DNA of 8,988 bases, taken from NCBI GenBank assembly GCA_019509685.1, contig JAEKLU010000141.1, positions 1 to 8,988 on the forward strand. Reading direction: 5' to 3'. The notes below the pieces were generated by a model. That model was given only the letters and a program-made list of their open reading frames with translations, ran no database searches and was not told where the DNA came from. The position numbers and the translations under genes were made by a program. The stretch is from Mesorhizobium sp. (GTDB lineage Bacteria; Pseudomonadota; Alphaproteobacteria; Rhizobiales; Rhizobiaceae). Positions 1 to 5,393 of the stretch are shown in pieces. Position 1 is the stretch's first letter. The number at the start of each line of letters is the position of its first letter.

Positions 1-625
1 GCGCCACGCAAATCAGCGTGTCGACCGCTTCGGCAAGGCCCTTCAGCGTCGCGTGGTATTCGTAGGCGAGACCCTCGACCTTGCGGCGGTTTTGATAGGC
101 GACCGACAGACCAAAGGCGTCGAGACGACGGGCTATGGCAAGGCCGATGCGGCCCATGCCGAAGATACCGACGCTGCGGCCGCGCAAGGTGAGCCGGCTC
201 AGGCGATAATTGCCGTGCTTCAGCCAATCGCCGTCGCGCAGGTATTTTTCGGCGACATAGAGTTCCCGCACCGTGTTGATCAAAAGGCCGATCGTGGTGT
301 CGGCGACCTCCTCGGTCAGCACATCGGGCGTATTGGTGACCATGACGCCGCGCGTGGCGGCGTGGCGGGCATCGACCGAATCGTAGCCGACGCCGAAATT
401 GGCGATGATTTCGAGGTTGGGCAGCGCGTCGATCATGGCGGCGTCGATGCCGCCGAAGGAGGCGATGCCGCGCACGGATTTGCGCATCTCATCGGTGACC
501 AGCGACGGGTCGGCGCGCTCGACGCGCACGCGCTGGAAGGCCTTGTCGATACGGCCGATGGCATGGTCGTTGAAATTGCCCGGCACCAGGATGGCGACCG
601 GCAATTTCGCTTCGGCTTTGGTCAT
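1..625 (-). CDS. D-isomer-specific 2-hydroxyacid dehydrogenase (partial, C-terminus beyond window)
   Basis: Read directly from the minus strand: 208 codons from ATG (623-625) run off the left edge without a stop. The family interconverts 2-hydroxyacids and 2-oxoacids with NAD(P)H in the cytosol (glyoxylate/hydroxypyruvate reductase type). Visible landmarks: the substrate-domain motif NFGVGYDSVD (about residues 79-88), TNTPDVLTEEVAD (98-109), and the Rossmann loop GMGRIG (156-161) following LTLRGRSVGIF. The NRR after the second Rossmann strand (about 179-181) places arginines where the 2'-phosphate of NADP is usually bound, so NADPH preference is inferred. The catalytic Arg/Glu/His lie partly or wholly in the missing part and cannot be checked. 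Its start codon overlaps the stop of the upstream LacI gene (ATGA), implying one transcript and coupled translation. The substrate cannot be told from sequence; related alternatives are phosphoglycerate or gluconate 2-dehydrogenase-like enzymes. Confidence 0.9.
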   Translation of the reverse strand, partial: MTKAEAKLPVAILVPGNFNDHAIGRIDKAFQRVRVERADPSLVTDEMRKSVRGIASFGGIDAAMIDALPNLEIIANFGVGYDSVDARHAATRGVMVTNTPDVLTEEVADTTIGLLINTVRELYVAEKYLRDGDWLKHGNYRLSRLTLRGRSVGIFGMGRIGLAIARRLDAFGLSVAYQNRRKVEGLAYEYHATLKGLAEAVDTLICVA

Positions 626-1644
626 GCACGCTCCACCGGCTTGCCGGTCGACTGCCGCACATGCAGCTCCGGCTTGATCAGTTCCTGCGAGGGCCGCACC
701 GCCTGCCCGTTCAGTTTGTCGAGCAAGGCGCTGGCGGCGCGGCGGCCGACCTCGCGCTGACCATTCCAGACCGTGGTCAGCGCCGGTGTCGCGATTGCCG
801 CCTCCTCGAGATCGTCATAGCCGGTGACGGAGATATCGACGCCCGGCACAAGACCGGCGCGCGCGATGCCGTTCATCAGCCCGATCGCGACCAGATCATT
901 CCAGCAGCAGGCAGCGGTGGGCTTGTCTTTCAGCGCCAAAAACTGTCCTGCCGCCTCGAAACCCGCCTGCTTGGTGCGCGGCCCGGGAATGCGCCAGGAC
1001 GGCCTGACTTCCAGCCCGGCCGCCTCCATGGCGTTGACATAGCCCTGGTAGCGGTCGCGGCCGGTCGAGGTCTGGTCGGTGCCGCCGATCATGGCGATGC
1101 GCTTGTGGCCGAGCGAGATCAAATGGTTGGTGGCGAGCGCGGTGCCATAGGCATCGTCGCCGCGGAACACCGGCACGTCGGCTCCGGCGACGCTGCGCGC
1201 GATCAGCACCGCCGGCAGGCCGTTTTCCTCGGCCATGACGATGTCCTCGGCCGGCGTGCCGATGGCCGGCGACATGATGACGCCGTCGGCGCCGAGCTGC
1301 AGCAGCGTGTCGATGAAGGTGCGCTGCTTTTCGAGCTGGTCGTAGTGGTTGGAGAGGATGAAGGTCTGCCGGCTGCGGTCGAGCTCGCTCTCGATCGAGC
1401 GCAGGATCTCGGCGAAGAACGGGTTCATGATGTCGTGGACGACGACGCCGACGATGCCCGAGCGCGAAGTGCGCAGCGAGGCGGCGCGTCGGTTGTAGAT
1501 ATAGCCGATGGCGCGCGCATGCTCCTTGATGCGCTCGCGCGTGGCGCCGGCCACCAGCGGGCTGTCGCGCAGCGCCAGCGATACGGTTGCCGTGGAGACG
1601 CCCAGCGCATCCGCGATCGTCGAAAGCTTGATCTTCTGTGCCAG
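622..1644 (-). CDS. LacI-family transcriptional regulator
   Basis: A 340-residue sugar-type repressor. With the start chosen here, the N-terminal helix-turn-helix is LSTIADALGVSTATVSLAL (7-25), the hinge helix region is YNRRAASLRTSRS (about 50-62), and the periplasmic-binding-protein-like effector domain begins at GIVGVVVHDIMNPFF (63-77) and continues to the end. Start choice: the frame is open back to a TTG at 1725, but the extra 27 residues are encoded by AT-rich, promoter-like DNA and precede the HTH unusually far. A CTG at 1642-1644 gives MAQKIKLST, the N-terminus I recall for relatives, and has GGGGAG (minus strand, 1654-1659) nine bases upstream. No ATG or GTG lies between. The stop overlaps the start of the 2-hydroxyacid dehydrogenase, so the regulator probably controls that gene and itself. 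The ligand is unknown, probably a sugar, sugar acid or hydroxyacid. Confidence 0.92.
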   Translation of the reverse strand: MAQKIKLSTIADALGVSTATVSLALRDSPLVAGATRERIKEHARAIGYIYNRRAASLRTSRSGIVGVVVHDIMNPFFAEILRSIESELDRSRQTFILSNHYDQLEKQRTFIDTLLQLGADGVIMSPAIGTPAEDIVMAEENGLPAVLIARSVAGADVPVFRGDDAYGTALATNHLISLGHKRIAMIGGTDQTSTGRDRYQGYVNAMEAAGLEVRPSWRIPGPRTKQAGFEAAGQFLALKDKPTAACCWNDLVAIGLMNGIARAGLVPGVDISVTGYDDLEEAAIATPALTTVWNGQREVGRRAASALLDKLNGQAVRPSQELIKPELHVRQSTGKPVERA

Positions 1645-1670
1645 TGCCCTTCGCTCCCCAGGGTCTTTAG

Positions 1671-1700
1671 ATTTTAACGGCTTTAAATTGTTTAAAACGG
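1671..1700. promoter_or_regulatory. Candidate operator/promoter region for the LacI gene
   Basis: In a GC-rich setting this stretch is strikingly AT-rich. It contains TTTAAA-TTG-TTTAAA (1682-1696), a symmetric pair of hexamers, and two related decamers in direct orientation 20 bp apart, ATTTTAACGG (1671-1680) and TTTAAAACGG (1691-1700). On the minus strand TAAAAT (within 1671-1680) could serve as a -10. It lies 27-56 bp upstream of the proposed CTG start of the LacI gene, where an autoregulatory operator is usual for this family. The role is inferred from position and symmetry only. Confidence 0.4.
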
Positions 1701-1726
1701 CCTTATGCCACCGGTTCTGGAGCAAA

Positions 1727-2668
1727 TCAAAGTTTTTTCGCCAGCACTTCGGCTTCGGTGTCGAGGGACGCCGAGTTGCGCAAACGGAGTCGATGCTCGC
1801 GATGGATGATATAAAGCCCGCTGGCGACGATGATGGCGGCGCCGAGCAGCGTCCAGCGGTCCGGGAACTGATGGAAGATCAGCCAGCCGGAAATGATCAT
1901 CCACACCATCTGCGAATAGGGATAAGGCGCCAGTTGCGTGGTGGTGGCCAGGCGATAGGCCCGGACCAGCAGATAGTGGCCGCCGGCGCCGAAGACGCCC
2001 AGCATCAGGACGACGAACCATTGAAAGCCGCCATGCGGCAGCGCATGCGAGAATGCCAGCAGCGGGGCAAGCAGCACGGACGGCGCCAGCGCGGAGAACA
2101 GGATCAGGCTTTCCGATGTCTCCGAGGCCGACATGCGCCGCGTCATGATGACGTAGAAGCTGTTCGACAGCATCGAGCCCAGCGCGAAGAGATGGCCGAT
2201 GCCGAACACGCCGATGCCCGGACGGGTGATGATCAAAACGCCGACAAAGCCGGTGAGGATGGCGAGCCAACGCCGCCAGCCGGCCCATTCGCCGAGCAGC
2301 GGCCCGGCAAGCGCGGTTATGACCATCGGGCCAAAGAAATAGATCGAGGTGGTTTCGGCAAGCTGCAGCGTGCGTAGGGCCAGGATGTTGAACATCGTCG
2401 AGCCGAACAAAAACAGCCCGCGCAATATGTGCGCCGGCAGGTTGTTGGCGCGAAAGCGCGACGGCTCGCGCCAGCCGCGCAGGAAGATGCCGACAAGCAG
2501 CACATGAACGGTGAAGCGCGTCCAGGCGACGATCAGCGCCGAAACGCCTGCCAGCACCAGATATTTGCTGGAAGTGTCGAGAAAGGTGAAGCAGACATAG
2601 ACGCACAGCATCAAAAGCATCGCCGCGGGCGGCGTTGCGCTGTCGTCGTTGTTTTTGGAAATGGTCAA
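1727..2668 (-). CDS. EamA/DMT-superfamily inner-membrane transporter
   Basis: A 313-residue hydrophobic protein of the drug/metabolite transporter type, usually about 300 residues with ten membrane helices arranged as two EamA repeats. Repeat one spans about residues 18-148 (MLLMLCVYVCFTFLDTSSKYL, then AWTRF, LRGLFLFGSTMFNILAL, SIYFFGPMVITALAGPLLGE, and RWLAILTGFVGVLIITRPG). Repeat two spans about 159-288 and has the typical APYPYSQMVWMIISGWLIF and WTLLGAAIIVASGLYII. The family exports amino acids, metabolites or drugs; the substrate is not predictable here. The frame is open to an ATG at 2800, but the extra 44 residues look non-transmembrane and cover operator-like repeats, so I place the start at TTG 2668. 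No clear Shine-Dalgarno precedes it, and the ATG at 2620 is an alternative that would begin just before helix one. It ends 82 bp before the proposed LacI start on the same strand. Family is secure, start is not. Confidence 0.88.
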   Translation of the reverse strand: MTISKNNDDSATPPAAMLLMLCVYVCFTFLDTSSKYLVLAGVSALIVAWTRFTVHVLLVGIFLRGWREPSRFRANNLPAHILRGLFLFGSTMFNILALRTLQLAETTSIYFFGPMVITALAGPLLGEWAGWRRWLAILTGFVGVLIITRPGIGVFGIGHLFALGSMLSNSFYVIMTRRMSASETSESLILFSALAPSVLLAPLLAFSHALPHGGFQWFVVLMLGVFGAGGHYLLVRAYRLATTTQLAPYPYSQMVWMIISGWLIFHQFPDRWTLLGAAIIVASGLYIIHREHRLRLRNSASLDTEAEVLAKKL

Positions 2669-2715
2669 GGTCGGGCCGATGGGAGGATAGACCCGTCCCT
2701 TCTGAGGCAATCGCC

Positions 2716-2759
2716 ACTGGCCAGCAAGCCAAAAGCGACTGGCCCAACAAGCGCTTTGG
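2716..2759. promoter_or_regulatory. Operator-like direct and inverted repeats upstream of the EamA gene
   Basis: ACTGGCC-AG-CAAGC (2716-2729) recurs as ACTGGCC-CAA-CAAGC (2738-2752), 22-23 bp apart, about two helical turns. The first copy includes the perfect palindrome CTGGCCAG (2717-2724). CCAAAAGCG (2729-2737) is also nearly the inverse of CGCTTTGG (2752-2759). The cluster sits 48-91 bp upstream of the proposed exporter start, a fitting place for a regulator site. No promoter hexamers are convincing, and the binding protein is unknown. Confidence 0.3.
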
Positions 2760-2810
2760 TTAGTTACGAGCGCATTGTTCGTTGCGATCGGCGTGGGCAC
2801 CCCTCGCGGT

Positions 2811-2982
2811 CGTCATTCTAGGGCGGAGCAAGGAGCGAAGCGACGCGCGCAGACCCTAGAATCCATGCCGCGACTTCGAAGCGTTGCGACGGTGCAGAAT
2901 TCTGCTCCGCCGCGCTCTTTGGCAAAGGTCACGGAATGGATGGATCCTCGGGTCTTCGCTCCCGCTCCGCCCGTGGATGACG
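2811..2982. repeat. ~172-bp imperfect palindromic intergenic repeat element
   Basis: The ends are inverted copies: CGTCATTCTAGGGCGGAGC (2811-2829) against GCTCCGCCCGTGGATGACG (2964-2982), which matches its complement except in a 4-base block. A second nested pair is GACCCTAGAATCCATGCCG (from 2852) against CGGAATGGATGGATCCTCGG running into GTC (2932-2954), with a CCAT duplication in the right arm. The centre holds two short perfect palindromes, CTTCGAAG (2874-2881) and GCAGAATTCTGC (2894-2905). No gene is apparent. Such long imperfect palindromes with GTCATTCTAGGGCGGAGC-type ends are recalled as dispersed, non-autonomous elements in Mesorhizobium; that is memory, not a search. Apart from this and the repeats at 2716-2759, the gene-free stretch 2669-3062 shows nothing I can interpret; 2983-3062 is featureless. 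Confidence 0.75.
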
Positions 2983-3062
2983 AAGCTGGGAGCCGCGGCT
3001 AACCTCCAACCTTCGCGATAGCCCTTCGAGCAAGAAGCATGCTAATCACCCCTTCCGCGCGC

Positions 3063-3470
3063 TCAGCCATGCATGCGGGCGCCCTTGGTGATCTTGTCGA
3101 CCAGTTTTTTCTCGGCACGCAAGGCAATGCCGACGATCTTGGCATCCTCCGGCGCGAATTCGGCGAAGACGGCGCGGTTGGCCACATCATGGCCGGTTGC
3201 AAACATCTCCTCGACATAGGCCGACGTCGTCACGCCGCGCTCCAGCGCGCGGCGGTGGATCGCGCTCAGCGTCGCCGCATCAGCCGATAAGACGATGATA
3301 GGCTGGATGGACATCGGGTTGTAGAGGTTGCCGGCGCGGTCGCGATAGGGTTCGCCGATGATTTCGGGAAACTGGGCGACAATGCCGCTGGTCAGGAACG
3401 CGGTGACGTTGAGCTTCTGCCAGACCGGCAGGTCTTCCTTGAGAACAATTGCAATTTTCGTATCGAACAC
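3063..3470 (-). CDS. DUF2000 family protein
   Basis: A 135-residue soluble protein that I recognise as DUF2000, small proteins that I recall as having a peptidyl-tRNA-hydrolase-II-like fold but no established function. Family-like segments are FDTKIAIVLKEDLPVWQKLNVTAF (start to about 25), the GEPYRDRAGNLYNPMSIQPI core (about 39-58), LERGVTTSAYVEEMFATGHD (76-95) and the basic end LRAEKKLVDKITKGARMHG. Start choice: the GTG at 3468-3470 gives the customary MFDTKIAIV beginning. TTG 3473 has a slightly better distance (8 nt) from GGAG on the minus strand (3482-3485). ATG 3497 would leave just 17 bp to the divergent AraC gene, and longer extensions read through that gene. It is divergent from an AraC-family regulator, its probable controller. 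No signal peptide or membrane segment is seen. Confidence 0.85.
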   Translation of the reverse strand: MFDTKIAIVLKEDLPVWQKLNVTAFLTSGIVAQFPEIIGEPYRDRAGNLYNPMSIQPIIVLSADAATLSAIHRRALERGVTTSAYVEEMFATGHDVANRAVFAEFAPEDAKIVGIALRAEKKLVDKITKGARMHG

Positions 3471-3514
3471 CAAGATTGAGACTCCGAAATAGCCCATGAC
3501 GGGCGGAAAAGGCG
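3471..3514. promoter_or_regulatory. Compact 44-bp divergent control region, DUF2000 / AraC
   Basis: Both divergent genes start from this interval, which also holds the ribosome-binding sites: GGAG on the minus strand (3482-3485) and the purine-rich GGCGGAAAAGG before the AraC ATG. TTGAGA (3476-3481) could be a plus-strand -35, with no convincing -10. GCCC-ATGAC-GGGC (3492-3504) is a weak inverted repeat. Promoters must overlap each other or lie partly in the coding sequences, so shared regulation is likely by inference. Confidence 0.3.
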
Positions 3515-4378
3515 ATGGCGCAGGGTCTAGGCGGAGAAGCAAAGGAAGGTCTTGGACGTTTGTGCGCGGATGCCGACCGCATCGTGTCGGCGCCTGGCGG
3601 GGCGGGAATCGAGCGCATCGAGGCGCATTTCCACGGCAACGCCTTCGATCTGCACCGTCATGACACCTATGCGCTGGGGGTGACGCTTTCGGGCGTCCAG
3701 CGCTTCCACTATCGCGGCGCCTTGCGGCACAGCCTGCCGGGACAGGTGATCGCCCTGCATCCCGACGAGCTGCATGATGGCGGCGCCGGCACCGAGGACG
3801 GCCTGCGCTACAGGATCCTCTATCTGGAGCCGTCGCTGCTGCTCGACTGTCTCGACGGCGAGCCGCTGCCCTTCGTTGCCGATGCCGTGGTGAGCGACGC
3901 GGCGCTGCGCGACACGCTGCTGTCGGCGCTAGGCCCTCTCGATGAGGAACTCGACGATCTTTTCGTGGCGGATTTCGTTGCACAGCTGGCGCAACATCTG
4001 GGGCGCCATGCCGGACAGCCGGCAAAGCCCGCCGGAAAGACGGCGTGGCGAGCCGCATCGCTTGCCCGCGACTATCTCGAGGAGAATACCGAACGTCCAG
4101 TGCGATCCCACGAATTGGAGGCGGTCACCGGTCTCGACCGCTATGCGCTGTCGCGCCACTTTCGCGCCACCTATTCGACCAGCCCGCACCGCTTCCTGTT
4201 GATGCGCCGGCTGCAGCGGGCGCGGCGTATGATCGAGGCGGGAGAACCGCTGGCGGAGATCGCGGCCGGCGCCGGCTTCAGCGACCAGAGCCATTTCAAC
4301 CGGCATTTCAAGAAAGCGTTCGGGGTAACGCCGGGGCGCTGGGCGGCGCTGGTGCGCGGGGCGGGGGTGGCGGCCTGA
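3515..4378 (+). CDS. AraC-family transcriptional regulator with N-terminal cupin domain
   Basis: A 287-residue regulator of usual size for the family. The N-terminal half (about 35-115) is a cupin-type sensing domain: AHFHGNAFDLHRHDTYALGVTLSGVQRFHYRG with the clustered histidines at 38-49, then LPGQVIALHPDELHDG. The C-terminal domain (about 183-281) has both AraC helix-turn-helices: VRSHELEAVTGLDRYALSRHF (about 196-216) and LAEIAAGAGFSDQSHFNRHFKKAFGVTPGRW (about 246-276), the latter the family signature. It probably binds a small molecule and activates the divergent DUF2000 gene; this is inferred from arrangement. Start ATG 3515 has a purine-rich GGCGGAAAAGG just upstream. A downstream TTG near 3551 after AAGGAAGG is possible. 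It ends convergent with the MarR gene, with hairpins between. Confidence 0.93.
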   Translation: MAQGLGGEAKEGLGRLCADADRIVSAPGGAGIERIEAHFHGNAFDLHRHDTYALGVTLSGVQRFHYRGALRHSLPGQVIALHPDELHDGGAGTEDGLRYRILYLEPSLLLDCLDGEPLPFVADAVVSDAALRDTLLSALGPLDEELDDLFVADFVAQLAQHLGRHAGQPAKPAGKTAWRAASLARDYLEENTERPVRSHELEAVTGLDRYALSRHFRATYSTSPHRFLLMRRLQRARRMIEAGEPLAEIAAGAGFSDQSHFNRHFKKAFGVTPGRWAALVRGAGVAA

Positions 4379-4390
4379 CTTCGGCTTAAG

Positions 4391-4498
4391 GCGACGACGC
4401 TTCCGCGTCGCGCTTATAGGATCATGCCGAGGTGGTGCCTAGAGCGACGATGCTTCGCATCGCGCTTACGCGCCCGAGACGACGCTGACGCGTCGCTC
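4391..4498. repeat. Three related hairpins between convergent genes (terminator or REP-like)
   Basis: Hairpin 1: CGACGC-TTCC-GCGTCG (4395-4410). Hairpin 2: CGATGC-TTC-GCATCG (4448-4462). Hairpin 3: CGACGC-TGAC-GCGTCG (4480-4495), extended by GAG/CTC with one bulged A. Hairpins 1 and 2 share their flanks (GCGACGA before, CGCTTA after), and they differ by a C-to-T change on one arm matched by G-to-A on the other, so pairing is kept. They fill the 121 bp between the stops of the AraC gene (4378) and the MarR gene (4500). A role as bidirectional transcription terminator or dispersed REP-like element is inferred; there is no T-tract after them. Confidence 0.6.
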
Positions 4499-4499
4499 G

Positions 4500-4970
4500 T
4501 TAATCATCCAGCTCCGCGTCGTCGTCGATCAGTTCCAGATCTTCGTTGGAAAGGTTGGCCTCGATGCGGGCGAGCAGCTTGAACAGCGCCTTCTGGTCCT
4601 TCTTGTCGAGGCCCTTCAGCGCCTGCTTCTCGGTCTTCTTGACCGACTTCTCAATGGCGCGGATGGTTTCGCGGCCGCTCTCGGTGAGGAAGATATGCGC
4701 CTGGCGGGCGTCGGCCGAGGAGGCGCGCTTTTCCAGAAAACCCTGGGCCTGGAGCCGGTTGATGGTCTTGGTGATGGTCGGCGGGCGCACGCCGAGCCTG
4801 CCGGCAAGATTGCCCGGCGTCTGGCCATCCTCGCGGTCGAGCGCCAGCATGATCTGGTCCTGGCCGGCGTAGAAACCGTGCGCCAGAAGCCGTGCCGCGA
4901 GCGCCGTGCGCGCCAGCCGGGCCGCTGAATGCAGCCGGCTCATTGTCGCTGTCTTGTCCGCCTTGGCCAT
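4500..4970 (-). CDS. MarR-family transcriptional regulator
   Basis: A 156-residue winged-helix regulator, normal size. Helices at 15-45 precede the DNA-binding HTH TPGNLAGRLGVRPPTITKTINRLQAQGFLEK (about 51-81), the wing carrying the family's DARQ motif followed by AHIFLTESG (87-99), and a dimerisation helix from ETIRAIEKSVKKTEKQALKGL onward. The last residues are very acidic (NEDLELIDDDAELDD). Start choice: the frame also has ATG at 4976, but AGAGGGG on the minus strand (4977-4983) touches that codon and lies six bases before the second ATG (4970), so MAKADKTATM is preferred. MarR proteins generally repress their own and neighbouring genes and respond to phenolics, oxidants or metals; the divergent COG0523 gene is a possible target, by inference. 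No cysteine-based sensor is seen. Confidence 0.93.
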   Translation of the reverse strand: MAKADKTATMSRLHSAARLARTALAARLLAHGFYAGQDQIMLALDREDGQTPGNLAGRLGVRPPTITKTINRLQAQGFLEKRASSADARQAHIFLTESGRETIRAIEKSVKKTEKQALKGLDKKDQKALFKLLARIEANLSNEDLELIDDDAELDD

Positions 4971-5051
4971 GGTCATCCCCTCTTCGGCCGAACCGGGACG
5001 GCCAGCATAGAGGCTGGCTGGCGGTTGGCAAATGACGATCTAAAAGAATCC

Positions 5052-5078
5052 GCTTGCAAAACAGCTTTGCCGGCAAGC
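5052..5078. promoter_or_regulatory. Inverted repeats upstream of MarR gene (candidate operator)
   Basis: GCTTGC (5052-5057) and GCAAGC (5073-5078) are perfect inverse copies 15 bp apart. Inside are GCAAA-ACAGC-TTTGC (5056-5070) and the palindrome TTGCCGGCAA (5067-5076). The cluster is about 80-110 bp upstream of the MarR start. MarR proteins bind palindromes of roughly this length, so autoregulation is possible; there is no direct evidence. Confidence 0.3.
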
Positions 5079-5323
5079 AATGCGGTGCCCGGCGTGTGAT
5101 GCCAGATGTTTATTTCAGTTAGATGACAAACGACTTTTGGAGAGCTTGATTTACAGCACCGACCGGCATCGCGCCATGGCATTCAAACAGTCTTGATCGG
5201 CATGATGACCACGGTGTGAAGCATATTGTCCGGAAGCCGGCGGTTCAGCGACACCCGCGTGGGCGATAAACCGCCCGGGCAACCCGGCCGGAAGCTCATG
5301 CGGGCGGAATTCCTGGCCCAGCT

Positions 5324-5360
5324 TTTTGCGGCGTGCAAAAGCCGCCTCGCCATCCTATAT
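5324..5360 (+). promoter_or_regulatory. Candidate promoter/operator of the COG0523 GTPase gene
   Basis: CTATAT (5355-5360) resembles the -10 hexamer of alphaproteobacterial housekeeping promoters. The -35 position (5332-5337, CGTGCA) is poor but is covered by a perfect inverted repeat, TTTTGC-GGCGT-GCAAAA (5324-5340), as expected for a regulated promoter. It lies 34-70 bp upstream of the ATG at 5394. The regulator is unknown; the MarR protein is one candidate. Confidence 0.35.
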
Positions 5361-5393
5361 GAGGCCGACAATCCCAGATTTTCGAGGCAAGCC

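Larger units (their letters stand above)
4971..5393. other. Divergent intergenic region, MarR / COG0523 GTPase
   Basis: Some 420 bp without a gene I can support. A plus-strand frame is open from 5226 into the GTPase, and a minus-strand frame spans 5183-5434, but neither gives a recognisable protein. The sequence is locally AT-richer (about 5035-5160) than its surroundings. It holds the inverted repeats listed separately at 5052-5078 and 5324-5340. I looked for a zinc-uptake-regulator (Zur) type palindrome, expected for some COG0523 genes, and saw none that is convincing. Confidence 0.5.

Noticed and set aside
53..760. Plus-strand open frame of 235 codons at the left end
   Set aside because: Shadow of the 2-hydroxyacid dehydrogenase and LacI genes, whose minus-strand motifs (GMGRIG, LacI effector domain) are clear.
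661..1677. Long plus-strand open frame (338 codons) opposite the LacI gene
   Set aside because: It is the antisense shadow of the LacI gene in GC-rich DNA; the translation is Arg/Asp/Gly-rich with no recognisable domain.
1692..2750. Minus-strand frame of 352 codons overlapping the EamA gene
   Set aside because: Wrong frame: Arg/His/Ala-rich without membrane segments, whereas the neighbouring frame gives a ten-helix EamA protein.
3063..4058. 331-residue version of the DUF2000 frame
   Set aside because: The N-terminal 196 residues are the antisense of the AraC gene and its upstream region; only the last 135 residues match a protein family.
5226..5393. 56-residue N-terminal extension of the COG0523 protein
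   Set aside because: No family member needs it, it starts at TTG without a ribosome-binding site and covers a promoter-like region, while ATG 5394 has GAGG at the right distance.
4971..5393. Zur or Irr box in the MarR/COG0523 intergenic region
   Set aside because: No palindrome resembling known zinc- or iron-regulator sites was found by eye; only unrelated inverted repeats are present.
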